Positions 46,869-59,614 of a stretch of DNA of 64,000 nucleotides are shown in pieces. The position numbers were made by a program, and so were the translations under genes. Every line of letters begins with the position of its first letter. Within the stretch, counting starts at the first letter, position 1. The notes below the pieces were generated by a model that was not told where the DNA came from, did no database searches, and saw nothing but the letters and a program-made list of their open reading frames with translations. This DNA comes from Adiantum capillus-veneris (lineage: Eukaryota; Streptophyta; Polypodiopsida; Polypodiales; Pteridaceae), in assembly GCA_014529385.2 (NCBI GenBank), contig CM043955.1, positions 152,878,140 through 152,942,139 on the forward strand, given 5' to 3'.

Positions 46869-47222
46869 CTATTGGGTGAAGAGGGTGCGGATGCAGTCAG
46901 GCAAAGTCTGCAAGTCTGAGGGGATGAAGAACATGCTGTGGGCACCCAATTTTGATATGGATGTCGACTGCCGGCAACGGCGGTGCTTCCTCGGAGCCGG
47001 AGGTGGGTGCGGATGATGTCGCTTGGTCGATTTGGGGGTTGCAAAGGTGCAGGGAGTGCCTGGGATCGTCATATTGTGATAGTCATTTCCTGCATCCTCT
47101 ACAAGCAGCACGGTTTCTTGCTCCCTCCTTATCTCTGAATCGTCGTAGTCATGATGATGATCTGCGCCCACAAGCTGAGTGGAAGCATCATCAATAAGCT
47201 GCTGCTGCTGCTGCGCCGCCAT
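46869..47222 (-). CDS. SMR: SIAMESE-RELATED (SMR)-like cyclin-dependent kinase inhibitor, 117 aa
   Basis: Single-exon frame from ATG at 47222 (M-A-A-Q-Q-Q-Q-Q-L) to TAG at 46869. After a poly-Gln start and an acidic stretch it shows T-P-C-T-F-A-T-P-K-S, then P-P-P-A-P-R-K-H-R-R and near the C-terminus F-F-I-P-S-D-L-Q-T-L. This order (T-P-x-S, P-P-A-P-[RK]-K with basic residues, F-F-x-P-x-D-L-E) is the signature of plant SMR proteins, small intronless inhibitors of CDK-cyclin complexes that promote endoreduplication. Length fits the family. The frame is open upstream of the chosen ATG with further ATGs, so a longer N-terminus is possible. A CT/CA microsatellite lies ~190 bp upstream. It is the only likely cellular gene here. 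Confidence 0.7.
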   Translation of the reverse strand: MAAQQQQQLIDDASTQLVGADHHHDYDDSEIRREQETVLLVEDAGNDYHNMTIPGTPCTFATPKSTKRHHPHPPPAPRKHRRCRQSTSISKLGAHSMFFIPSDLQTLPDCIRTLFTQ

Positions 47223-47406
47223 GAATTCTTCAATCGGAAGGTAGATTGCTGATGATGATGATGTTGAGGAGAGGAGGAAACAGGGCGCAAGAGGCGATTG
47301 TAGATGATGATAGGTCACTTCTACAAAGCGCATTTGCATGAACGCAAAAGAAGGCAGGAGGTAGGGCAGCTCAATAAAGCAGAAAAGGAGGATCAAGAGG
47401 GAGATA

Positions 47407-47410
<4 letters not shown>

Positions 47411-47490
<80 letters not shown>
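47411..47490. repeat. (CT)n(CA)n microsatellite upstream of the SMR-like gene
   Basis: CT run followed by CA run, about 190-270 bp before the SMR-like ATG, so in its promoter or 5' UTR. Length variation could influence expression; this is inference. Confidence 0.9.
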
Positions 47491-47492
<2 letters not shown>

Positions 47493-48095
47493 ACCGTGTA
47501 CGGCTATTTGACGAGTCTGCTAAAGGTGATGCAAGCTTGCCTGCGCGCTACAATAATGGAAGTCTCCACTCTCTCCTTTCCTTCGTGTAGGGAATATCGG
47601 ATGCAGCTGTATGTTGTTGTTAGATAACTTCTTTTGTCTGCAGCCTCGCCTTCTTTATATTATGATCGCGGCTTGATTTGGCCTGCACAAGCGACCAACC
47701 TCTAAAGGGCATCTTGTGTTCATCATCAATCCTCTATTTTTGGATAATGATGACCTCTGCATATAACCCTTACAAAATTGTTGCCAACCCATTAGCCCTT
47801 GTCTTCTCCTCTCCATCCCCATTTGTTGGCACTGCCTCCTTGCAAGGACTGATATAGGCATGGTGCCTATGGAATGTTGTACATATTTTTTAGGTTTTTT
47901 AAAGCTACTATAAGATTTAAGATGCTACTTTTCAGCGTTTCTTTTGAGCGACTCTTTGTAGTGAAAATAGCTTTGTAGAAAAGGCTCTGTTGATAGCAAC
48001 ACTGCAAGGTGCAGAGACGAGAGCAAGTTGTTTACGATTGTGCTTTGCGATAGCAACTGCGCAAGGAGACTATAGCAAGAAGGAGCTACAAAAGA

Positions 48096-48198
<103 letters not shown>

Positions 48199-48299
48199 CA
48201 GGCACTGCCGTCGTCTGTGCGATAGTGACGGCCCTTGTTTTGGAAAGCCCCATGGGTGGCCTTGGCCACATGAGGGCCATTTGACACGGAGAGAGTCAA

Positions 48300-49149
48300 G
48301 CATGCCCACTCATTGATTGTGAATTACATGTGAAATTACACTGTTATGGATTCCAATCAACATAAATGCATATGCTTGTGATGTGAACGCTGATGTGACC
48401 TATGTGTAAACATTGTCGTAAAATATGTGACTAATGTAATCTATGTGTGCCCATGCGTGAAGACGTACTACTTGAAGTATACCCACAAGAGGCTTTGGGA
48501 TAACAATATTTCTAAAACTCGTATGTATATTATTGTCGAAGATTGTCTTTGATTGTTCTTGCAAAGGCTATCCATTGCTATATATCTCGATAAGAAATCA
48601 AGAATCTGGCAACAATTTTCAAAAGAAAGTATCCATGCATACAGGCTATGTAGCCAACATTACACGTTGTCACCATGTAACATCATTCTGCCTTTATTGT
48701 TTCAACTCATACACAATCTAGCTACTGAAGCATCCATCTTGAAACTCTAGGTTGTGAGTTTGAGCACTGGCAAATTGGTATTTTTTTCTTGATGGCTGAT
48801 TGTTATCAAGGATTCCTAGTTGTTGATTTCCTCTAACTAGCACTACTAGACGCTCTTCGTGCTATCGATGCTATAGATCTGCATACACACAATCGAGAAC
48901 ACAAGCACGTATACACACTAAATTCACAAAAATTAGAACAAAATAGTTTTTTATAATCAATTATTGAATTAGAGAAAATGCTTGAAATATAAAATATTTC
49001 AATGTTTTTTTGTTAATTAATTTTAGTTGTTTTGAATATCATTGTAAAATTAAAATTTTAATTCAAGGTTTATGGTTCGATTGTTTAAATCTATCTGCTC
49101 TAAATAGTTCAATTAAAGTGAACCGTGCTAAACAATCCACTTAAAGCTA
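48300..49149. other. Intergenic, nothing recognised
   Basis: AT-rich DNA with no supported feature before the tandem array. Confidence 0.5.
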
Positions 49150-50190
49150 TCATTAGGTTGGCCATGTAAAGCCGCTTATGATTGGCCGTGTAAAGCCGTT
49201 TATGGTTTGGCAGCTTTAAACCGATTTAGGGTTGCATTGGTTTGACCGTTTTAGTCTACTTAAGAGTAGCCGCTTAGTGTTAGCAGCTTATGGTTTTGTC
49301 GCTAAGAGTTGGCCATGTAAAGCCGCTTAGGGTTGGCCACTCTAAATCAGCTTAGGGCTGCATTGGTTTAGTCGTTTCTATCCCCTTAAGGTTAGTTTCT
49401 TAGGGTTAGCAGCTTTTGGTTTAGCCATGCAAAGCCGCTTGGGGTTGGCCGCCCTAAATCAACTTAGGACCGCATTGGTTTGGCCGTTTCAACCTGCAAT
49501 GAGCTGCTTTGGGTTAGCGACTTTTGCTTGGGCACTTAAGGTTGTCTATGTATAGCTGCTTAGAGTTGGTGCCCTAAAGCGGCTTAAGGCCACATTGATT
49601 TGGTCGTTTCACTCTGCTTAGGGATAGCCATTTAGGGCTAGCAGCTTTTTGGTGTGGTTGCTAGTTAGGGCATTTAAAGCTGCTTAGAGTTAGCCACTCT
49701 AAATTGGCTTAGGGTCATGTTGGTTTGGCCATTTTAGTCCGCTTAGGGTTAGCGGCTTTTGGTTTGGTTGCTTAAGGTTGGCCCCATGTAAAGCCGCTTA
49801 GGGTAATTGGCAGCTCTAAATTGGATTAGAGCCACGTTGGTTTGGTTATTTTTGTCCGCTTAGAGCTAGTCAATTTGAGTTAGCAACTTTTGGTTTGGTC
49901 GCTTAAGGTTGGCCATGTAAAGCCGCTTAGGGTTGGCCATCCTAAACCGGCTTAGGGTCTTGTTGACTTGGCGGTTTCACTCCACTTAGGACTAGCCGCT
50001 TAGGATTAGCACTTTCTGATTTGAACAATTAAGGTTGGATATGTAAATCCGCTTAGTGTTGGTGCTTTAAATAGGCTTAGGGCCGTGTTGGTCTAGCCAT
50101 TTCAGCCCACTTGAAGTTAGTGGCTTTTGGTTTGTTCAACTAAGAGTTGGTTGTGTAAAGCCTCTTCGGTTTGGCTACTCCCCTTCACTT
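49150..50190. repeat. Tandem array, about nine diverged units of ~112-150 bp
   Basis: The anchor GGCCATGTAAAGCCGCTTA recurs, with changes, near 49160, 49311, 49423, 49543, 49665, 49778, 49909, 50030 and 50146. Each unit also contains GCATTGGTTTGGCCGTTT- and CTTAGGGTTAGCAGCTTTTG-like phrases. CTTAGGGTT is repeated several times per unit, suggesting growth from a short ancestral motif. Confidence 0.9.
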
Positions 50191-51843
50191 TTTTCAAAAC
50201 TATATTCCATCTACGAGGGGCCTAGCTAGCAAATTATGTAAATGGATAAAGAAGACTTGGAAGATCTTGTTTTACACGAATAGCTTACTCTTGGGAGGCA
50301 AGATTTGGAACAACCAAGCCACCCTTATATGCACACAAATTGTGTGCTTTTGCTACTTCAGACAAGCTTGAAAGGCTAGGAATAATGTATCTTTGAAAAG
50401 GGCCGCTTGACAGCAAGCTTCAATGAGATTATTCAAGAAAGCAAGAAAGTGATCATCTCTATCAAAAACATAAGAACTTTGACCATTGGAATCTAGAAGT
50501 CAAATCCCTCTTGGGTCTAGGATCTACCAAATGTAACTAGCTAAGTAGCTCTCAGCTATCAAGGATGGTGTAGCTAAGTTCATGTATTGTGATCGTTCAA
50601 GGCACCTAACGTGCTCCAGGATAGTTGTACATTCATTTCTGGGTTAATAGAACTCATCCACTCACAATTCTATGGCCAAATAAAATGATAATGGAGAGGT
50701 GTTATCTAAGCAACATATATTGTATGGGAAACACTTTATTTTACAAGTAGAAAGAGCATGGAACAATCCATGACAATAAGTGAAGTAATACTCCAAGTAT
50801 ATATGTCCATATGATTTAGGCAAGAGCCAAATTAATGAGACTCTCAATGAGATTTTGTGTGCCCTTAAAGGTGAAGACGTCAACCTCCACGCATCACGAC
50901 TCTCTCTCTCTCTCTCTCTCTCTCTCAGTGGTTGACTGCATGCATGCATGGCAATTTTATGTCCACAGGCAGCTCAACAAAAAATCTAGATCACCTATGC
51001 GTGTTTCTCTAGATGCGAAGGGAAGGTCAAGGCACCTACAACCACAAGTAAAACCATACAGCCATTTATGAGTCCATAGAACGAGCCTTTTACATGGAGG
51101 CTTGAAAATCAAGTACAAAGGGACATATAATGTCGACCAAGGACAAATTGGATGCCACCACTATCGATCCTCTCACATTGAGCCAAAGAGGCCCAAGATG
51201 GCCAATAGTACACAATAAACATAAAGAGAAAACCTTCACCCATGGAGAGCTGCGTTAGCCCATCAGGAAGTCAATGAACCCCCACCACCCCATCCAAGTC
51301 AAAGTAGTAACTGAGCATCAAACAAGAGAATCGGGGGAGCCACCAAGTCAAAGGGTTTGTAACCACCCTGGTGCCCCAACTTGCCTACGCAGCTATATAA
51401 GATCGTAAACTTGAAGCCAACAACAGGCCATGAGAGGCCAATCCAAGCTAGAGACACAAAGAAAAACCTAATATCCACCATGTGTTTCCATGTGCTCCCA
51501 GCCAATAGCGTTTTGAACCTCATGTTGAAGCACAATCAAAGATCACAGCCTTGGTAGCACATTACCCTCCGTAGCAAAGGGGGACTGTTGCTGCACCTCC
51601 CAATCAAAAAAAATTGTGCAAAAGAGCATCTCAAGAGGGAGAGCAAAGGACATCAAGAGTCACCCCCACCCCCCTTAGGGAAACAACTCTCAAGAGCAGA
51701 GGTGCTATGTCCACCCTCTCCCTACTGCAAGCAAAATGCCTTGTCCCTTGTAGAGATTTCCCAGAGCCCTTCTCACTTAGGCATGTTCGCAAGGGCAGAC
51801 AGGGGATTAGGCAAGAGCTAGGGATCCTTGTAACTATTGTAAA
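50191..51843. other. Intergenic, nothing recognised
   Basis: Contains a (CT)n tract at 50899-50926. No domain-bearing frame on either strand. Confidence 0.5.
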
Positions 51844-52788
<945 letters not shown>

Positions 52789-54144
52789 AAAATCTAAGGA
52801 CTCTAGTAGTGTGTGGTACTCAAAAGCTTGAAACTTAAGTGCATGTAATGTGTGTGCATAGTTGATCAGGCTCTTCTCCATTTCCCCAACGCCTTGTCTC
52901 GCATCAAAGGGAGTGGGAGCTAAGACAAATGGCTACAATAGTGTGTATCATCAACAAGGGGATAGGCTCAAGCATATAAGGGTGAGTACAGTTTCTTGTT
53001 TTGGTGAAGAACAAGATTCTATGATTGGGGGCGACATAGTGGTGTAATGTATGAAGCATGGCCCACTGAATTCCTCCCAAGGCATAATAAATTGGTGTTG
53101 TAGAAAATCTTGCTTCACTTGGAAGTCTATTGAGGCATCCTATAGCAAGTGTAATGCATCCCATCTCCCAAACCACTTCTTTATATCTTGTATCCATCCC
53201 GTGCCCAAGATCTTGCTTTTATGTGTCTCTTGGACTTTTTTGCTTGCTTCCCATGCAGTTGTAGGAGGTCGATGTGAGGGGTTTGGTGCATCTTTATCAT
53301 GTACACCACAAATCTCTCCATGCCCATGAGAGGGATGTCCCATAGGCCCTCTAAAGGGCCTTACATTTTGGGGACCCTTTATGCCACTCTATGGCCCACT
53401 CAATTTGTGTGGGTGCCCCATATTGTACCAAGTTGTCGGTTAACAAAGGATTTCTTTTTTTCAAATGAGGTTGCAGGCACCACCTCACATTCTCTCTCTG
53501 TCTCAACATACAATGTCCCAACCACCTACATCATCAATGTTTCATCACCTGTAATCTTCAAACATAGCATAACACCCATTGAGTCATCTTCTCTACCATA
53601 CTATATAGCCCATCAAGACTCCTCTTGAATGCTTCAGTTTGTTGTAGGAGATGGGCACATTGTTCAAGAAGACAAATTTCTTTTATAAACGCAATTGTGT
53701 CCAAAAATCATGAGTAACCTATTGATTCTGGTTGAAAAGGTAGTTTAAGAATGTGGGGGATGATTCACGCACCCCCATCAAAAGGTTAGTGATTGAGCCT
53801 ATCATTACCTTTAGCAAAATTGTGAAAACAAAAAGTCTATGGGGCACTCTTTACATGAGCTAAAAGCTTTCAACATGAATGGTTGAGACATGCGTTGGAT
53901 GTTGTTGGTCAACCTTGAGCCCTCGGACAAAGTGGTAGGGAGAGTGGACACAAGCTAACAGACTATGCCAGCTTCTAAGCTCTTTGTCAACCGCTCTATG
54001 TGACATTGCCGATCGAGAGCGTAGCTAATGATTGGACTAGGTAAGCTTGCACCTCATTTTAATAGACGAGTGTGATATGGGCTTTAACTTGGAGAGAGCT
54101 TGTGGAAAATGTTGTTGGACATTGTGTGTGAGACTTTTTTTCTT

Positions 54145-54177
54145 TTTTGGGGGGGCGGGGGGGGGGGGGGGGGGGGG

Positions 54178-54222
<45 letters not shown>

Positions 54223-54322
54223 ATTATTGTCCTTGGAGGTAAAATATGACCTATGGGACTGAAGTTACATGTGGTATATATGGGGCAGATGAGTGATTCT
54301 CGCTGCTCCAAATTTTGGTGAT
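54145..54322. repeat. Poly-G tract, (GA)n and a diverged third copy of the 465-bp unit's right half
   Basis: A nearly pure G run at 54148-54178 precedes (GA)n to 54218. Then ATTTTATTATTGTCC...GGAGGTAAAATATGAC resembles the sequence after (GA)n in the units at 51844 and 52309. Confidence 0.75.
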
Positions 54323-54699
54323 TGTTTGCGGGTCGCCGCGATGGACGTCCATAGCATAGCTCTCAAGCATCAACATAAAATTATTGATACAGGGGAAGCG
54401 ACTCGAATGAAGCATGGAAACTCACTAGGGTGTCAATCCTAATGAAGTGAACTCGAAGAGATGCAACTACTAACTCTACAAGCAAATCAAACGCACGAAA
54501 GCCAAGTAATCTGCCTATGTCCTTCTACACAACTCTACAGTCATCACGCCCGTTCACCATGCAAATCATATCGGAATCGCACGAAACTTGAAGGGAAGCT
54601 ACAAGGGACTATCAGGAACATATCCTATCACTGTCACAACATTCTGGAGAGGTACACGATCGTGATCGTTCGTCCCACAGTACGCAAAAATAGTAAACG

Positions 54700-55262
54700 A
54701 ATGATCCTAAAGGATCGTTTTTAGGTCCCTAAAGCCTCTCCTACGGTCAAAACAACATAAAATACGCATATAAACACTCAAAACAACGATTTAAGGCCTA
54801 AACAGACGCGTTTGAAACCTTCACCGAAGCTTGAATGCTTACACTTGAATGAAAGAGCAGAGTAAGAGGAACACAATGCAAGAAACAAAACTGAATTTGG
54901 ATTATCGTAGCCACAGAAGCGATGATTACAAGTTGGAGCAAAGAGGTAGCTCTCTGTGCGTAACGCAGTAGTCCCTTATCCTCACAAAAAATGATCTCCC
55001 CTTTCCCACTAACCTTAGTGTATTATATACCTAGGGCTTTCTAAAGTGGCCGGCGGCCAACTTCTCATGGACCTTCACATACATTATTGGAAAAATTACA
55101 TCTTTGACTCAGACTTGACATAGGCGATTGTCATTAGACTTTTACAGGGTTTGATGTATTAAACATCGGAAAAATAATGTGACCACATCAAAACTTTGGC
55201 CGGCTGACCCAACGGCGCCTTGGCTAGGTGGGCACTTGTATGTTGTTATCACCTCCAAACAC
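54700..55262 (-). repeat. Candidate 3' LTR of an older LTR element
   Basis: Minus strand: polypurine AGGAAGGGGGGAG (55263-55275) is followed by TGTTTGGAGGTGATAACA, and a TATA-like GGTATATAATACAC lies near 55018-55030. This order fits a 3' LTR. The far end was not located and may lie closer to 54330. A second purine run (AAAGGGGGGAG) occurs at 55388-55398. Confidence 0.5.
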
Positions 55263-55275
55263 TCCCCCCTTCCTA

Positions 55276-56490
55276 GCTCGTGTCGTCCCTTGACACGACC
55301 TTGTGCAGTCTTGTCATAGGGTTGTCTTTAGCTTTGTCTTCAAGGTTGGTCTTCGTCTTGGGAAGCCCGTTGTCATTGATGACGCTCCCCCCTTTCTTGA
55401 GTGATGCATAGCTGTCATGTTGTTGATACATGATTTGAGCTTTGATTATCGAGGCAACGTTTCTTCTTGTTGTGCATTCGCCTCTTGGTTGTCAATCTTA
55501 GCTGCCGTAAAGATGGATGTTCAAGTGTTTGATCATGTAGAACCGATTTTCCTTGTGGCGTGGACTTTATGATGGATATTCTTTCAAGGTCCACTACAAT
55601 TTGAGTTGTTTGCAATAGGTCACCAATGTTGAAGCACTGTGTGAGCTATTTTTTATTGTTGTGGATAGCTCGCCTGCTAAATTTCTCATTGCTTGATGTT
55701 GTAGTCCATTCTTTGACTTGCCATTGTTGGATGGAGCTTTGTTGTCACCCTTGAAGATAAAAGATGCTCTTGATAAGCATATGGAGACCTGCTGTTTTTA
55801 CTCCAAGTTGTTGTTGATTGATTTGGGTAGCCCTTTCCTTATTGTTGATGTAGAAGGAATATATACAAGAAGTTGATGATGAGGTCTATATTAGGGTCTT
55901 AAAACCTGGATGACCAAAGGGAAAAAACCCAGTGGGAAAAAAGTGCCTTTGTTATACGCTCTTATTGGAGTTGAGCATTTGGACTGGAAGTACCTGTCAT
56001 GCAAGGTGAGTGCTTGGGAGAAACAAAGGAAGAGTGCCTAATGTAAGTGCCAATTATGGGACACTCTATATGCTTATGAGAAGTTTTCAAACAAAATCAT
56101 GTAGTGTAAAAGATGGATTTGATGGGTGCTTCAAGGAAAAAATGTAGCACATGTGACATCAAAGGACGTCTCAATAGCTTGCACGTTTCCAAGAAGGGTT
56201 TTCGATGTAGAAGCTTCTCCACTCATTCCTCACTATGCATAGTGCGTGAGTGTCTTTTGGACTCTCTTCTTCACTTTACCAAACTTAAAATACATAGACT
56301 TGGACTCTTATGCTCACCTATACCAGCATGAGCGACACAACATAAATATGCTCAACTCCTCCACCTTGAGCAGTACCTAGAATAGCTAAGACACTTAGAC
56401 CACAGAGAATATGACTTGAAGCTTTGGGACTAATGCCTTGCTCATTTAGTGGCTCAGCTGCCCGACTCTTGACTTTTATGCCATGTATTT
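55276..56490 (-). other. Unrecognised 3' part of the older LTR element
   Basis: Short minus-strand frames only (for example 55615-55415). It links the WVPK-type fragment at 56491-56911 to the LTR-like end at 55262 and is probably decayed element sequence. Confidence 0.4.
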
Positions 56491-56911
56491 TTAATGGCGA
56501 CTTGGACTTACCTGTTCATGGCCTGAAACCCAATGCCATAAGTTCTTGAGATTAAGGCCTCTATCATTGTGTTGGTCTTTGGATGCCACCATTTTGTCGA
56601 GTAGGTTGGCATATTTTGGCTCCCCTTGACTTGCTTGTTGTATGTTGATACTTCTTTGTAAAACAAGTCCTTCAGCTCTGATAGGGCTTGATGTAGCCTT
56701 TGCCTTAATTTCCATGAGAAGTGATTGTCGAGATGTGTGGGTTATCTGTGATTGAGTTTCCACTAGCAATTTTGGAACCCATCTTGTTTTTCGTCCTTGT
56801 GTGACCGTCTTTGGCATTTTATCTTCTTCTACAATTTGATGGACACTAGGCTTTGGTATCCAAACCTGATGATTTCCGTTGTAAAAGCCTTGTGTGCGCT
56901 CCTTGCCGCAC
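56491..56911 (-). pseudogene. Remnant of a W-[VI]-P-K repeat domain, cut by an LTR insertion
   Basis: Minus-strand frame with G-F-Y-N-G-N-H-Q-V-W-I-P-K and T-R-W-V-P-K-L-L-V-E-T-Q. These match G-Y-Y-D-G-S-E-Q-I-W-V-P-K and S-R-W-I-P-K-Q-L-L-E-A-Q in G3 (59615-60376) but in the reverse order, so the repeats have been rearranged or the family varies. The frame is interrupted at 56912 by the G3 LTR end. It shows that a related, older element was already here. Confidence 0.7.
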
Positions 56912-57571
<660 letters not shown>

Positions 57572-57585
57572 TGCCCCCCTTCCTG
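57572..57585 (-). other. Polypurine tract of G3
   Basis: Minus strand AGGAAGGGGGGCA immediately before the 3' LTR. A frame ending just before it reads E-D-G-I-Y-I-R-K-G-G, common at plant LTR boundaries. Confidence 0.85.
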
Positions 57586-58945
57586 ATGTAGATTCCGTCC
57601 TCGGAAGCTATTGAGTTGAAGCTCGTTCGTCGAGGTGGAAGAGCATTTGAGATGAATGTCCTTAGCCTTCTTCAGTCACTGCAAAATCAAACAACATTGG
57701 CACAGTAATTGCATTCTCATAAGTGATTAAAAAGCATATGCAGTTTTAGGTAGACAAATTGATTGGTAAAAGAATTTCAAACAATTTGTCAGCAATGAAC
57801 ATTAAATTGCAATGTAATCAAATGCATAAACAGATGTAAAGGTAAAAAATTAAACAAGTCTGGGGTCGCTAATTTGACGGTCGAAAGGCACTAGAGATCG
57901 AATATTAATACCATGGGTAAGCTTCTTAATTTTCTCTTGTCAATTAAGTTGTTTAATCGCGAGAGCCAAGTATTTCATGTTCGAGGGCTAACTAGAGGCT
58001 ATATTTAGAGGAACTTGTAGTTAAGCTACGATAAAAGGAATTTCTCATGAAATCATCGCCTGACTGATTACCTTTTCTTTGACCCCCCAAAGTGTTTTCA
58101 CAATGATTCAATTTGATGTGTGTGCTTATTTTGTATGCCTTGGGTTTTTTGCTTTTCAAGGAAAAGCGCCCATACTGGGAACCTCTAGGGCTCTAGTACC
58201 ATAGGCAATACATGTGAGTGAAGTAGCAAATCAAGATGAGATTTCTCTTCCAGCTTAAGATTTTACAGTGTGGCACTTTGATTTTTTGTTTGTTCATTTT
58301 CAGCATTTTAATTTTGTAACTTTGGGGGCTCATATAACACTGATACACCTCCCCAGGCTCATCACACTAGTAAACTCCCTTTATTATACTTAAGCGAAAG
58401 GTCAATAGGGTCAAGCCCACTAGAAAGCCCTAGTACATTTCACACAATGCTGCCTAAATCGGATTAAGAACCTAAGTAACCATTGATTATTAGGAAGGCA
58501 TTCCCCATGGTATTAAGAGAAGATTTCTAACACCTAACTTGGTCAAAGTAGCTCAGTCGGACTGCTTGATTTTTAAACCTAGACAAGTGATTATGACAAA
58601 AAATTACATTGAATTAAATGTTTGATACTAAGAAAATGCGGTGAATATTAGGCTACCAATCACAATTAAAGTAGACAATCATAGATGCAAAAAAGATAAG
58701 GGGCAATGCTAATGGACAAGAAACACCTGTTTGTGTCGATGGTCGCGCTTGATTTGAAGAGTGAGTCGAGATAAAGATTCCATGAAGGTCCAAATCCTAT
58801 TAATAGCAACACGCTCCTGTACACACTAGGAAACAAAAGGAATACCTCCAGGAGGCACATTAGTGGGAAAAGGTACCAACACTTATTGAACACAACAAAA
58901 AACATAAGGAACCCTAACCTAATTATTTGCACTCTCCCTAGAGAG
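57586..58945. other. 3' non-coding part of G3
   Basis: 1.36 kb between the accessory ORF and the polypurine tract. No credible coding frame on either strand. Confidence 0.55.
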
Positions 58946-59368
58946 TCAAGGGAATAGGATATTGTAGAGGTTGGGGGGAAACCCTAAGGCTAAACCCCTA
59001 TCCTCGTCGTCGAGATAAACAAAGTCATCATCCATGAGACCATATGTGCCATCCGTGTAGTCCTGTAAATTTTCTTCTTCATTGTAGGTGCCCAAGTTTA
59101 CTAAGAAGGTCACTAGATGCCTATAGTCATCTTGGTCAAAAGGGTAGGCTTGTGCAATGGGAGAAACGCTCTCTACTAAGTATGGATCAGACGTGGTCAA
59201 GAGATGTATCAGCCATTCTAACTCCTCAAAATTCCTCTCACATGCTAGCGTACCTATAAAATCCCATTCACATGCAAGCACTGGAAAGACCATGTGAAAT
59301 ATTTGTGAAAAGTAACGAGGGTACCTCTCACCCAAGGCAGGAGTGGATGACTCTAGCGTACTAGCCAT
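58946..59368 (-). CDS. Accessory ORF in G3, 140 aa, unknown function
   Basis: ATG at 59368 (M-A-S-T-L-E-S-S), TAG at 58946. The protein is acidic toward the C-terminus (Y-N-E-E-E-N-L-Q-D-Y, D-D-D-F-V-Y-L-D-D-E-D-R) with an aromatic-rich middle. No signal peptide, membrane segment or domain was recognised. It lies downstream of the polyprotein on the same strand. A minus-strand TATATATAAAGCC at about 59502-59515 is 135 bp upstream and could be its own promoter; TGTACAG just before the ATG could be a splice acceptor. Its position resembles the extra ORF of Athila-type elements, but I see no envelope features. Confidence 0.5.
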   Translation of the reverse strand: MASTLESSTPALGERYPRYFSQIFHMVFPVLACEWDFIGTLACERNFEELEWLIHLLTTSDPYLVESVSPIAQAYPFDQDDYRHLVTFLVNLGTYNEEENLQDYTDGTYGLMDDDFVYLDDEDRGLALGFPPNLYNILFP

Positions 59369-59593
59369 ATCTGTACATGCAAATAGATGATGGTTAGAGT
59401 GAAAATATTACAAGGGTCGTGTTCTTGTGCATAATTTGTTTTTATGATTTGTGTTATGGCTCTTGCTCTTTTACTTTTTTATCTTGTTTTTGTGAGTATA
59501 AGGCTTTATATATACATTCCCTAAGATTGGAGATTAAGAGGTCAGGGAGAAAGGTTGAGAGGGAAGCAAGTGAATAATGGATGTCCACAAACA

Positions 59594-59610
59594 CTCCCCC
59601 CTTCCTTGGG
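59594..59610 (-). other. Second polypurine tract in G3
   Basis: Minus strand AAGGAAGGGGGGAG followed by TGTTTGTGG, just after the polyprotein stop. It resembles the true tract at 57572. It could be an internal priming site, an old tract, or the start of an unrecognised LTR. Confidence 0.55.
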
Positions 59611-59614
59611 TAGA

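Noticed and set aside
52904..53197. 97-aa minus-strand frame as a transposase piece
   Set aside because: I could not match it to any family by motif; both strands have comparable open frames here.
55415..55615. 66-aa minus-strand frame as an integrase tail
   Set aside because: It shows a basic C-terminus but no GPY/F or chromodomain motif, so the assignment could not be supported.
58900..59593. TGTTTGTGG at 59593 as start of G3's 3' LTR
   Set aside because: The LTR at 56912-57571 matches the G1 LTR of the same family and has its own polypurine tract, so it is the better 3' end; the 59593 site is kept only as a second tract.
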